Positions 52,010 to 59,114 of a stretch of 64,000 nucleotides of DNA are shown piece after piece. Numbering within the stretch: position 1 is the first letter of the stretch; every line of letters begins with the position of its first letter. The notes beneath the pieces were generated by a model, which saw nothing but the letters and a program-made list of their open reading frames with translations, was not told the DNA's origin and did not search any database. The DNA is taken from the NCBI RefSeq assembly GCF_900289145.1, contig NZ_OKQO01000006.1, positions 1-64,000 of the forward strand, written 5' to 3'. A program made the translations under genes and the position numbers. Origin of the DNA: Neobittarella massiliensis (ex Bilen et al. 2018). Lineage in GTDB: Bacteria > Bacillota > Clostridia > Oscillospirales > Ruminococcaceae.

Positions 52010-53191
52010 GGCACTGTAAAGTAAAAATGAAAAAATAGGACCCGAAAGCACAAAAAAGCTCTATGCAACGAGCAGAAGCTCGCGCTTACGCTTTTTGGAT
52101 AGTTGAAGGCCGGCGCACTGAGCCGGAGTAAGGCCATTCAAGGCGGAGTGAGGGCGGACGAAGTTGTAGAAAAAGATGAACATGGAAATGAGGTTGTTGG
52201 CAGAGGAAAAAGAGGAAAAGCCCTGTTTGGTTTTGTACCATGCCTTGAACTGCTTGTTAAAGCACTCAATGAGGTTGTTGGTGATGTCATCGTGGAAACT
52301 TTCCACGCGGATGTGCTGAACCCCATGCAGCGTCTTGACAGGCATTTGATAGGCGAAGTAACGGTCGCTCACAATGGCGCGAGGCGAGCCTAAATCCTTT
52401 ACCGCTTCCAGTATGGTGAAAGCCTGAGGACTGTCCCTGTGGCGGTCCAGATGGAAGCCAAGGACAAAGCGCGTCTCACTGTCCAGAATGAGCCAGAGGT
52501 AGTATTTCTTGCCCTGTATCTTAACGACAGTTTCATCGGCATGCCACTCGTCAGAGTTGAAATTGAGTGCTGGAATGAGCTGTAAGGCCATGTTTTGGAA
52601 CATCGGGGCGAAGTTGGTACACCAGTTACTAATGGTCGTGTGGGACACCTGGACATTCATCACGGTACGCAGAATCAATGCGATATTGCGGAACGAGTTC
52701 TTGCCCAGGTAGAACATGCTCAAGGCCGTTAGAATCACATGAACAGGGTAGCGTATCCGCTTGAAATCGGTCTTTCCAAAGAGTTGGGACATGGACGGAG
52801 CAGAGATAGCGGTAGGCTTCGGTACAAACATGGAGTGGTTGCACTTCTTGTCACAGCAGCGGTAGTCGCTGTAGTGCTCCATATCATGGTGCAGGAAAGT
52901 TGCCTTGCCGCAAATAGGACAGGAAGGATAGCTCTTCGTTCGAGTATAAACACGCTCCGGCGTTTCCGGTGCCCACTGATACCAACACTTCTTGCAACGA
53001 TACTTTTGATGTCCATGCGAATCTTTTCCGTAGCGATAAAAATCCGTTTTGTTGTTGCACTTCGGGCAGCTTATTTGATACAATTTTGCCATGAGGACTC
53101 GTCTCCTTTCGGGAGGTACGTGGGTTTGTGGTAAAACCATTGTACCAGAAGGGCTGACGGGTCCTCAACTTTCATTTAACTTTACAGTCCG
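52010..53191 (-). mobile_element. IS6-family-like insertion sequence, 1182 bp
   Basis: Terminal inverted repeats GGCACTGTAAAGT (left) and, reading inward from the right, CGGACTGTAAAGT enclose one transposase gene. The ends continue with similarity up to AGGACCCG. The flanks are an exact 8-bp target duplication TGGCTAAC (52002-52009 and 53192-53199). Eight-bp duplications and GGCACTGT ends are typical of IS6/IS26-type elements. Confidence 0.9.
52061..53092 (-). CDS. IS6/IS240-like DDE transposase with N-terminal zinc ribbon
   Basis: From the ATG at 53092 (AGGAG upstream) the protein is 343 aa, MAKLYQISCPKCNNKTDFYR at its start. Two Cys-pair motifs, CPKC/CKKCW and CPICG plus CCDKKCN, form zinc ribbons. 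The DDE core has Asp in NSDEWHADETVVKIQGK, Asp in AIVSDRYFAYQMP and Glu in NNLIECFNKQFKAW, ending with FFYNFVRPHSALNGLTPAQ. All motifs seem intact, so it may be active. It is opposite in direction to the surrounding cargo. Confidence 0.9.
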   Translation of the reverse strand: MAKLYQISCPKCNNKTDFYRYGKDSHGHQKYRCKKCWYQWAPETPERVYTRTKSYPSCPICGKATFLHHDMEHYSDYRCCDKKCNHSMFVPKPTAISAPSMSQLFGKTDFKRIRYPVHVILTALSMFYLGKNSFRNIALILRTVMNVQVSHTTISNWCTNFAPMFQNMALQLIPALNFNSDEWHADETVVKIQGKKYYLWLILDSETRFVLGFHLDRHRDSPQAFTILEAVKDLGSPRAIVSDRYFAYQMPVKTLHGVQHIRVESFHDDITNNLIECFNKQFKAWYKTKQGFSSFSSANNLISMFIFFYNFVRPHSALNGLTPAQCAGLQLSKKRKRELLLVA

Positions 53192-53305
53192 TGGCTAACT
53201 TATGGGAGGAAAAATGAAGATTAAATAGAAAAGACACGCCGACGGGCTTGCAGAGTAGCAAGTCCTCAGCCATGTCTTGGAAACAAGAGAATGGAGGTGG
53301 TTCCC

Positions 53306-53479
53306 ATGCAGCAAACAGAATGGGTTTATTGTCCCGTCTGCGGGAATAAAACCCGTGATCGAATCAGGGAGGATACGGTTTTAATCAATTATCCTCTCTA
53401 CTGCCCGAAGTGCAAACGAAAGAGCTTGATTCAGGCGAAACAGCTACACATCGTTGTCATCAAAGAGCCAGACGCATAG
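53306..53479 (+). CDS. Cysteine-rich KTR-domain protein
   Basis: The ATG at 53306, after GGAGGTGG, gives 57 aa. MQQTEWVYCPVCGNKTRDRI has CPVCGNKTR (the KTR signature), and later LYCPKCKRKSLIQAKQL adds a second Cys pair, so it binds zinc in a rubredoxin-like knuckle. The family is frequent on Tn916-like ICEs near regulators; function unknown. A bidirectional terminator separates it from the opposite XRE gene. Confidence 0.85.
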   Translation: MQQTEWVYCPVCGNKTRDRIREDTVLINYPLYCPKCKRKSLIQAKQLHIVVIKEPDA

Positions 53480-53483
53480 ACGC

Positions 53484-53530
53484 AGAGCCGATGAACCCGT
53501 GAGAATTTCCCACGGACATCGGCTCTTTTT
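53484..53530. terminator. Bidirectional terminator between KTR and XRE genes
   Basis: AGAGCCGATG (53484-53493) pairs with CATCGGCTCT (53517-53526), followed by five T. It ends both convergent genes. Confidence 0.85.
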
Positions 53531-53862
53531 CACTCTTTGGGCTGGCTATCCAAGGCCGCTCTAACTGTCGCCTTGATGATCTGCATAGAACGCTCATCGC
53601 AGTTATACAGCATACGGACAAGGCTTTCCATTTCAGAATCCTCAATCTTCTTTTCCGGGAAGAAAATCTGATCGGGTAAAATGGACAGCTCCCGAATCAG
53701 CTTGTACAGGATGTCGTAGCTGGGCTTTTTGCCTTCGTTCTCGATACGATATATAAATCTCTCGCCTACTCCGACCTTGGCTGCCAGATCTTCGACCGTA
53801 ATATCTGCTTTCATGCGGGCATTCTTGATGATCTCGCCAAGCATTTCATGTTCATTCTGCAC
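53530..53862 (-). CDS. XRE-family regulator of the ICE
   Basis: This 110-aa protein, MQNEHEMLGEIIKNARMKAD at its start, has an HTH (ITVEDLAAKVGVGERFIYRI, then ENEGKKPSYDILYKLIRELS) and a C-terminal part with CDERSMQIIKATVRAALD. It is the only ICE gene on the minus strand apart from the transposase. It stands divergent to the sigma/MazF/int side, a common place for an ICE repressor. CAGTTC/GAACTG half-sites upstream of its start are possible operators. Confidence 0.85.
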   Translation of the reverse strand: MQNEHEMLGEIIKNARMKADITVEDLAAKVGVGERFIYRIENEGKKPSYDILYKLIRELSILPDQIFFPEKKIEDSEMESLVRMLYNCDERSMQIIKATVRAALDSQPKE

Positions 53863-54376
53863 TTTCAGTTCACCTCTCCTTCTATTTTACGGATTTATGC
53901 CAGATTTATAATGGCATAGCAGTTCAAATTTTAGAGAACTGATAGTGCGGATAAAAGTGAACTGACCAGGATCGTATAACTGGCCCTGTCAATAAAAAAA
54001 ACGAGGTTTTGGCAGGTTGGTTTGTCATGCCCATCCCTCCAGACCACGTTTTGGCCTGGAGGGATATTTCATGCGTTGGTCATCCTTCGCACCGCTGCTT
54101 ATTAGAAGCAGCGAGTATGATTCTATGTCGTAGGCCGCCTGCTTGACGGTGTACGGTCAAAAAAACTTCCCGTTTTTCAGCGGGATACTATGCCCTTCGC
54201 ACTGAACCATCATGCCATGATTTATACGAACTAAAAAGAAACGCACTTGCTGTTTGGGGGAATACCCCATTCTGCAGGTGCGTTTTTCAATATAGAGAAA
54301 CCCCATTTTCACGTTGTAGGGGACCGCCGGCCAGTCTGAATTTCTCGCAATTCAGACTGATCGGAGGGAAAACAGC
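53863..54376. other. Gene-free regulatory region with many inverted repeats
   Basis: No gene is seen in 514 nt. Next to the XRE start lie CAGTTCAC (53866), CAGTTC/GAACTG (53920-53941) and GTGAACTG (53957), possible repressor sites. Further on lie a perfect 10-bp hairpin ATCCCTCCAG/CTGGAGGGAT (54033-54065), GCTGCTT/AAGCAGC (54094-54112), and a terminator-like stem ACGCACTTGC/GCAGGTGCGT with T run (54241-54287). A perfect 10-bp hairpin just before the sigma-like gene completes the set. It may encode a small RNA or hold excision-linked control. Confidence 0.55.
54332..54359 (+). promoter_or_regulatory. Hairpin in the leader of the sigma-like gene
   Basis: CAGTCTGAAT (54332-54341) and ATTCAGACTG (54350-54359) form a perfect 10-bp stem with an 8-nt loop, ending 2 nt before the GGAGGG ribosome binding site. 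Such a stem could control translation or be a protein binding site. Confidence 0.55.
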
Positions 54377-54829
54377 GTGGACGCTGATAAAAAAAGAATA
54401 TGGATTCGCGGCCAATTTGTCGAGGTCACGGATGAAGTGTACCGGGCCTATATGCAGGGCGACCGGAAAATGCGCTATTTTGAGAACGATTTGAAAACCG
54501 AGCGGTTCGTTCTCGGAAAGGAGGGCCAAGTGGTGCAGATCATCCCCAGCCGCGAAGATTCTTTGGACCGGCTGGTGGATGAAAATGCCCGGCAATTCTC
54601 CGATGAGCAGGAAAGCGTGGAGAGCGTGGTGCTCCACAAGCTGGAAGTGGACAGGCTACATACCGCGCTTTCCCTGCTTACCCCAGAAGAACGTGCGCTG
54701 ATCCAGGCATTATTCTTTGATGAGCGCAAGGAGAGCGAGCTGGCGGTGGAACTCGGCATTTCTCAGCCCGCCGTTTATAAGAGGAAAATGAAAATCCTCA
54801 AAAAGCTAAAAATTTTTCTGGAAAAATAA
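54377..54829 (+). CDS. Sigma-70 region 4-like regulator of the ICE
   Basis: A GTG start, 9 nt after GGAGGG, gives 150 aa. The N-terminal part (MDADKKRIWIRGQFVEVTDE, VYRAYMQGDRKMRYF) is the layout of ICE sigma-like proteins. The C-terminal part is region 4: LSLLTPEERALIQALFFDER, KESELAVELGISQPAVYKRK. A region 2 is not evident. Homologues on Tn916-like elements are thought to boost transcription of late ICE genes. A terminator follows immediately. Confidence 0.85.
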   Translation: MDADKKRIWIRGQFVEVTDEVYRAYMQGDRKMRYFENDLKTERFVLGKEGQVVQIIPSREDSLDRLVDENARQFSDEQESVESVVLHKLEVDRLHTALSLLTPEERALIQALFFDERKESELAVELGISQPAVYKRKMKILKKLKIFLEK

Positions 54830-54844
54830 GTTTTAGCGGTTATA

Positions 54845-54886
54845 GAACCTCTCACCCAACGGCAAATAGGGTGAGAGGTTCTTTTT
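54845..54886 (+). terminator. Intrinsic terminator
   Basis: GAACCTCTCACCC pairs perfectly with GGGTGAGAGGTTC and is followed by TTTTT. It ends the sigma-like gene. Confidence 0.92.
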
Positions 54887-55449
54887 ATGGCCTCATGGCA
54901 CCTTGAAAACTGCATACCCATTCATCAGGCACATTCCCGCTGCTTTGGCGAAAGCCAAAGCCCAGGTAGCGGCTGCGCAGTGATCTGCCGGGAGAAAACA
55001 ACGAGACACCACCGAAAAAAGAGATTGTAGGTCTTTGGTTTGTTCTTCCAGGCAAGGAGCGAGAAACAGCAGGCTGCCAGTACCGGGCGGCTCCCGGTAC
55101 GGCCATAACCAGCAGCGGGGACAATGATACTCCCGTCCAGCCTAACGTCCGAGCGTTGAAGCGGTTTGCCGCCGTGATCCGTCGCAGGCAATGGGGGCGG
55201 TTGCGTGAGAACCACGCGAGGGGTGAGATTCCCCGTGGAGCTGGTGAGCCGCCAGCCGTTTGATGACTTCCCGCAGTGTTCCGGGGTGTCGAGGACAAAT
55301 AGGAACACTTTGAAATACGGGCCGTACAGCAGGACGGGCCAATGAAAACAGGAGGATTGTTTTATCTCTCCCTGGCCTTCATTCTGTTCTGCTGTCCGGC
55401 TCTACATAGGCGGCACCTGCCGCCTGCATTTCAAAGGGAGGTCATAGAC
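54887..55449. other. Structured non-coding stretch before the MazF-like gene
   Basis: No convincing gene is present on either strand in about 560 nt; the minus-strand open frames lack ribosome binding sites and are low complexity. Several stems are visible around 55213-55260, among them GGGG/CCCC within CCAC..GTGG and GCTGG/CCAGC. A short plus-strand frame continuing into the toxin (from 55342) has a hydrophobic start but a weak ribosome binding site. The stretch could hold an RNA gene. Confidence 0.4.
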
Positions 55450-55980
55450 ATGAATAAGACATATCTGCGCGGCGATATGTACTATGCCGATCTGGGCCGG
55501 GGAATCGGCTCCGAACAGGAAGGGTATCGCCCTGTCCTTATTATTCAGAACGATACTGGAAACAAGCACAGCCCCACGGTCATTGTGGCAGCCATATCCA
55601 GCAAAGTGGACGCCAAGGCCAAGCTGCCCACTCATTACCTTCTCAAAGCAGAGAACGGCCTGGAGCTGCCTTCTCTGGTGCTGATGGAGCAGCTCCGCAC
55701 CATTGATAAAAGACGGCTGGAAACGTACATCGGACATCTGGAGGAACAGCATATCCGCCGGCTCAACCGCGCTCTGGCAGTCAGCGTGGGATTGATTGAA
55801 GAAACGTCGAAAAATTTAATCATGTGCCTTTGTCCGGCCTGTGCCAATAACTTCTACGGCACAGGCTCTTATTATTTGCGCCGGGTCCACCCTGGCCGGG
55901 TGGAAAAGGACATCTGCACCTACTGCGGCCAGCGGCCCGGTTTTGATTATGAAGTAGTAAAAAAGAAGGAAAGGAAGTGA
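55450..55980 (+). CDS. MazF/PemK-family toxin with C-terminal zinc ribbon
   Basis: The ATG at 55450, after AAAGGGAGG, gives 176 aa. Residues 1-115 have the MazF fold signatures MYYADLGRGIGSEQEGYRPV, LIIQNDTGNKHSPTVIVAAI and a late LVLMEQLRTIDKRRL with the catalytic Arg and Thr of MazF. The C-terminal extension has CLCPACANNFYGTGSYYLRR and ICTYCGQRPGFDYEVV, a zinc ribbon that ordinary MazF lacks. MazF proteins are sequence-specific RNases. No MazE-like antitoxin gene is visible upstream or downstream, so it may be a maintenance system with an unusual antitoxin or a regulator. Confidence 0.85.
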   Translation: MNKTYLRGDMYYADLGRGIGSEQEGYRPVLIIQNDTGNKHSPTVIVAAISSKVDAKAKLPTHYLLKAENGLELPSLVLMEQLRTIDKRRLETYIGHLEEQHIRRLNRALAVSVGLIEETSKNLIMCLCPACANNFYGTGSYYLRRVHPGRVEKDICTYCGQRPGFDYEVVKKKERK

Positions 55981-55989
55981 AGATTGGAT

Positions 55990-56226
55990 ATGGAAAAGCT
56001 GATTACTCGTAAGGAGGCGGCAAAACTGTTGGGAATCAGCCTTGCCACCTTGGATGAAGCCAGAAACAGCGGTTTGATTTCCTATATTCAATATGTACCG
56101 AATGGGTGCGTATATTTCACTTCTGCCTACCTTCAGGAATATGTTGCTAAATGCACCTATCGGGCAAAACCTGTGGAAAAGAAAGCAACCTACCGAAATG
56201 TGCGAGGAAACAAATCGCACCTTTGA
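55990..56226 (+). CDS. xis: Excisionase-type HTH protein
   Basis: This 78-aa protein begins MEKLITRKEAAKLLGISLAT, a MerR/Xis-like winged HTH (helix 1 KEAAKLLG, helix 2 LDEARNSGLI), with YIQYVPNGCVYFTSAYLQEY behind it. The ATG at 55990 is preferred over the TTG at 55984. It lies 61 nt before the first integrase, the usual xis-int arrangement. Xis bends DNA at the ends and favours excision. Its last 14 nt are repeated after the first integrase (57577). Confidence 0.85.
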   Translation: MEKLITRKEAAKLLGISLATLDEARNSGLISYIQYVPNGCVYFTSAYLQEYVAKCTYRAKPVEKKATYRNVRGNKSHL

Positions 56227-56287
56227 GCAAATCGTGCGGTTTTGGTAAAACAAAGATACAACACCGATTGCATTTGGAGGTAGAAAA

Positions 56288-57520
56288 ATGGCAGCAAAAA
56301 GAAAACGAATTCCCAGGTACAGCAAAGTCCAGATAAATGGGCATGAGTATTACAAAACAGATATTGAGGACGCAGATGGCAAACGGGTGATTCTTTACGG
56401 AAAAACCCGCGAGGAAGTTTACGACAAGGAAATGGCGGCTCTTGAGCAAATCGACAACGCCACATTCCGGCGTAAATCCCCCACGGTCGCCGAGTATTGT
56501 GAAAAGTGGCTTCTGATGCAGTCCGTCCATATCCGTGCCACCACATTGATTGATTATACATCCAAGGTGCGGCGGCATATTATCAAGGAGCTGGGTGAGA
56601 AACGAATGGCCGATGTAACCCTGGATGACATCCAGGTTGCCCTTGTGCCAGTCTCTAAAAAGTCGGCTTCAGTATATAAGTCCGTGGTAATCCTCTACAA
56701 GTCTATTTTCCGGGCGGCCAAGGAGAGCCATGTGATTGATACAAACCCGACGATATACCTTGAGGCAAAAGGCGGAGGCGTTCCGCAGGAGGAGCGGCAG
56801 GCTTTGACGGATGAACAGGTAGAACGGCTTTTGGACGCCATTCGTGGGTTGCCGCCCTATGTATTTGTGATGATTGGCCTGTATGCCGGGCTGCGGCGGG
56901 AAGAAATCCTTGCACTGCAATGGGATTCGGTATATCTGGATACAGATGCGCCGTATTTGACGGTCCGGCGGGCGTGGCACACGGAACATAATAGGCCGGT
57001 CATTCTCACAGAGTTAAAAACGAAGGCTGCGGAGCGGAATATCCCTCTCCCGGATCGTTTGGCAGAGTGCTTGAAAGCGGCAAAGAAAAAATCGACATCA
57101 GACTATGTAATTGCCAACCAGGATGGAGAGCCGTTGTCTTATACGCAGTTTAAGCGGCTTTGGCAGTATATCGTGACACGGACAGCAAAACCGAGGATAG
57201 CTCGCAAACTTGTGGACGGGAAATATGTGAAGTATATGCTTTACCCGAAGCTGGGTGAAAAAGCACGGAACAATGGTCATGTGGTATATAGCTTGGATTT
57301 TGAGGTTACGCCACACATGCTTCGTCATACCTACATCACAAATTTGATTCATGCTTCGGTAGACCCGAAAACAGTTCAATACTTGGCTGGCCATGAGAGC
57401 AGTAAGATCACGATGGACATTTATGCGAAGGTAAAGTACAACAAGCCGGAGCAACTGGCAGGAGTTTTAAGCGGAGCCTTTGCAGAATGGGATGGCGGTG
57501 AATACGAAGCGGCACAATAA
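56288..57520 (+). CDS. int: Tyrosine integrase 1 (Tn916-like)
   Basis: This 410-aa protein starts MAAKRKRIPRYSKVQINGHE after GGAGGTAG. Residues 1-60 are the arm-binding domain, about 70-170 the core-binding domain (TVAEYCEKWLLMQSVHIRAT), and 175-390 the catalytic domain. Catalytic residues are Arg in GLRREEI near 203, His/Arg in TPHMLRHTYITN near 345, His in LAGHESSKITM near 370 and the nucleophile Tyr in MDIYAKV near 378. All look intact. It is followed by a hairpin and then a second, related integrase. Confidence 0.93.
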   Translation: MAAKRKRIPRYSKVQINGHEYYKTDIEDADGKRVILYGKTREEVYDKEMAALEQIDNATFRRKSPTVAEYCEKWLLMQSVHIRATTLIDYTSKVRRHIIKELGEKRMADVTLDDIQVALVPVSKKSASVYKSVVILYKSIFRAAKESHVIDTNPTIYLEAKGGGVPQEERQALTDEQVERLLDAIRGLPPYVFVMIGLYAGLRREEILALQWDSVYLDTDAPYLTVRRAWHTEHNRPVILTELKTKAAERNIPLPDRLAECLKAAKKKSTSDYVIANQDGEPLSYTQFKRLWQYIVTRTAKPRIARKLVDGKYVKYMLYPKLGEKARNNGHVVYSLDFEVTPHMLRHTYITNLIHASVDPKTVQYLAGHESSKITMDIYAKVKYNKPEQLAGVLSGAFAEWDGGEYEAAQ

Positions 57521-57537
57521 TTTGACGGAAAACGTAC

Positions 57538-57565
57538 AAAGGGCGGGGAGTGTTCCCCGCCCTTT
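57538..57565. terminator. Hairpin between the two integrases
   Basis: AAAGGGCGGGG (57538-57548) pairs with CCCCGCCCTTT (57555-57565), a perfect 11-bp stem with a short T/G run after it. It probably ends the xis-int1 transcript. Confidence 0.75.
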
Positions 57566-57576
57566 GCGTTTCCCAG

Positions 57577-57590
57577 AATCGCACCTTTGA
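57577..57590 (+). repeat. Copy of the xis 3' end before integrase 2
   Basis: AATCGCACCTTTGA here is identical to 56213-56226, the last bases of the xis gene including its stop. The copy has no open xis frame ahead of it. It looks like the remnant of a second xis from a duplication or a recombined second int module. Confidence 0.6.
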
Positions 57591-57663
57591 TAGAGCCATG
57601 ATTTTTCAGTATAAAGAAGGTATCGGCGCTGAAATACATATTAAATAGAAAGGAACTGAAATC

Positions 57664-58875
57664 ATGGCGAAAAAACAAGAAAATGTTCCCCGGTATGGCA
57701 CTGCCATGCGGAGGGGGATTCAATATTACAGGACTCGGATCACCGATGCCGATGGAAAAAGGGTGGACTTGTATGCTGAAACCTGCGAGGAACTCCAGTT
57801 AAAGGAGATGGAGGCTCGACGCCAGGTAGAGGAGGCGGTTTTCCGCAGAAAACATCCAACGGTGGCAGAGTATTGCGAGAAGTGGTTGCTCATGCAGTCG
57901 GCAAAGGTATCTTCCGGCACGTTGAGAGGATATACCCAGACCATGAACAACTATATTGTCAAACCTTTAGGCGATATGTATCTTGAGGATGTGACTGCAG
58001 ACGATATTCGGCTTGCGATGATTCCATTGGCTTCAAAATCTGCTGGATTGTATAGTAAGGTAAATATGCTCCTGAAATGTGTCTTTTATTCGGCAGAGCG
58101 AAGCCAGTTACTTGAATATAATCCCTGTGAGGGACTCTCGGCCAAAGGGGGAAAACCGGGGAAAAAGATAAATGCCTTGACGGATGAGCAAGTGAAGCTA
58201 CTTTTAGATACTGTCCGAGGGCTTCCGCCCTATACCTTTATAATGATCGCTTTATATTCCGGCCTGCGTCGTGAAGAAATTCTGGGACTGCAATGGGACT
58301 GCGTATTTCTGGATGTTCCTACGCCGTACATCTCTGTACGGAGGGCATGGCGCTCAGAACATAACAGGCCGGTGATTTCCACAACGCTGAAAACGAAGGC
58401 GGCTCGGAGAGATATTCCGATCCCAAAGTGTTTGACAGACTGCCTGCGGGAAGTGAAAGAGAAAACCGAATCGGAATATGTGGTTGCTGACAGAAATGGA
58501 AATCCTCTTTCATCTTCGCAGTTTCAGCGGGTATGGAAATATGTAACCGTTCGCTCTACGAAACCCCATAACTATTATAAGTATGTAAATGGCCAGTGCG
58601 TGAAGTGTACGGTAACGCCTACCCCTGGCAGTCATCAGAAAAATAACCCGAAGTTAGTGTATGCCATTGACTTTGATGTAACCCCACATCAACTTCGTCA
58701 CACCTATATTACTAACCTGCTGTATGCAGGCATTGACCCAAAAACTGTTCAATATCTTGCCGGGCATGAAAACAGTAAGACGACTATGGACATTTACGCG
58801 CAGGTGAAGTATAATAAACCGGAGGAACTTCTGAGTGTTGTAAATGCTGCATTTGCTCCATCTGTTGGTGTCTAA
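57664..58875 (+). CDS. int: Tyrosine integrase 2 (Tn916-like), paralogue of integrase 1
   Basis: This 403-aa protein begins MAKKQENVPRYGTAMRRGIQ after AAAGGAAC. Domain order and catalytic residues match integrase 1: GLRREEILGLQW, TPHQLRHTYITN, LAGHENSKTTM, MDIYAQVKYNKPEE. The two share long identical runs (HPTVAEYCEKWLLMQS versus SPTVAEYCEKWLLMQS, DPKTVQYLAGHE) but differ widely elsewhere, mainly in the arm- and core-binding domains. They may therefore read different DNA. It lies next to the right att core, so it is the more likely active one for this site. Confidence 0.93.
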   Translation: MAKKQENVPRYGTAMRRGIQYYRTRITDADGKRVDLYAETCEELQLKEMEARRQVEEAVFRRKHPTVAEYCEKWLLMQSAKVSSGTLRGYTQTMNNYIVKPLGDMYLEDVTADDIRLAMIPLASKSAGLYSKVNMLLKCVFYSAERSQLLEYNPCEGLSAKGGKPGKKINALTDEQVKLLLDTVRGLPPYTFIMIALYSGLRREEILGLQWDCVFLDVPTPYISVRRAWRSEHNRPVISTTLKTKAARRDIPIPKCLTDCLREVKEKTESEYVVADRNGNPLSSSQFQRVWKYVTVRSTKPHNYYKYVNGQCVKCTVTPTPGSHQKNNPKLVYAIDFDVTPHQLRHTYITNLLYAGIDPKTVQYLAGHENSKTTMDIYAQVKYNKPEELLSVVNAAFAPSVGV

Positions 58876-58891
58876 AATGCCCCCATTTTTA

Positions 58892-58911
58892 TGATTAAAT
58901 ACTGGGGCAAC
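58892..58911 (+). repeat. Right-end copy of the arm-type repeat
   Basis: TGATTAAATACTGGGGCAAC is the third member of the repeat seen at 3671 and 3711, lying about 100 nt inside the right core. Immediately to its left, TGCCCCCATTTTT is an inverted relative, so the sites can pair as a hairpin. Confidence 0.65.
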
Positions 58912-58975
58912 ATTTGAGGGCAGAGGCCAAAAAGCCCATAAAATCAAGGAAAACCGGCGCTAAACTGTACGCCAG

Positions 58976-59023
58976 TACGGCCTCAAAGCCGCCCGTCGCG
59001 CTCCCCAGTTCTCCAAGCGCTAA
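58976..59023 (+). repeat. Right att repeat: displaced 3' end of rpsI
   Basis: It encodes [15 protein letters not shown] and a stop, the same peptide as the end of the active rpsI, with 7 silent differences in 48 nt. The identical core CAGTTCTCCAAG lies at 59006-59017. Bases before the core come from the element; the CGCTAA and following DNA are the chromosome's original rpsI end. Confidence 0.9.
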
Positions 59024-59034
59024 ATTTTACGCCC

Positions 59035-59068
59035 AAAAGACCCCGGAGCTCTTGCTCCGGGGTCTTTT
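59035..59068. terminator. Original rpsI terminator, now at the far end of the ICE
   Basis: A perfect 15-bp stem AAAAGACCCCGGAGC / GCTCCGGGGTCTTTT with TCTT loop. It sits 12 nt after the displaced rpsI stop. It can also terminate the leftward kinase gene. Confidence 0.92.
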
Positions 59069-59114
59069 ATCTGGTCTATGCTCCAACCATTCAACAGGGC
59101 CTGCAGATGCCCGA

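Larger units (their letters stand above)
3517..59017 (+). mobile_element. Tn1549/Tn916-like ICE in rpsI, about 55.5 kb
   Basis: The boundaries are the 12-nt identical cores within duplicated rpsI ends. The element holds a full set of ICE functions: excisionase and tyrosine integrases, ParA/ParB, primase, MobC and relaxase, VirD4, VirB2-, VirB3-, VirB4- and VirB6-like proteins, a CHAP hydrolase, sortase, adhesin and regulators. The gene order (large adhesin, giant methylase/helicase, primase, relaxase, T4SS) resembles the Tn1549 group as I know it. Nested insertions are a group II intron, an IS6-like element and an AT-rich transporter cargo. Conjugation competence depends on intron splicing and on whether the frameshifted gene at 37607 matters. 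Confidence 0.93.

Noticed and set aside
54885-55308. Two minus-strand frames (137 and 127 codons) before the MazF-like gene
   Set aside because: No ribosome binding sites, Pro/Arg/Gly-rich random-looking translations and no domain pattern.
55342-55449. N-terminal hydrophobic extension of the MazF-like toxin
   Set aside because: The ATG at 55450 has a strong AAAGGGAGG and gives the normal MazF N-terminus; the longer start has a weak site.
3517-59017. Antibiotic resistance cargo, expected on Tn916/Tn1549-like elements
   Set aside because: No tet, van, erm or similar gene seen; the only cargo block is the transporter and regulator set at 44.5-52 kb.
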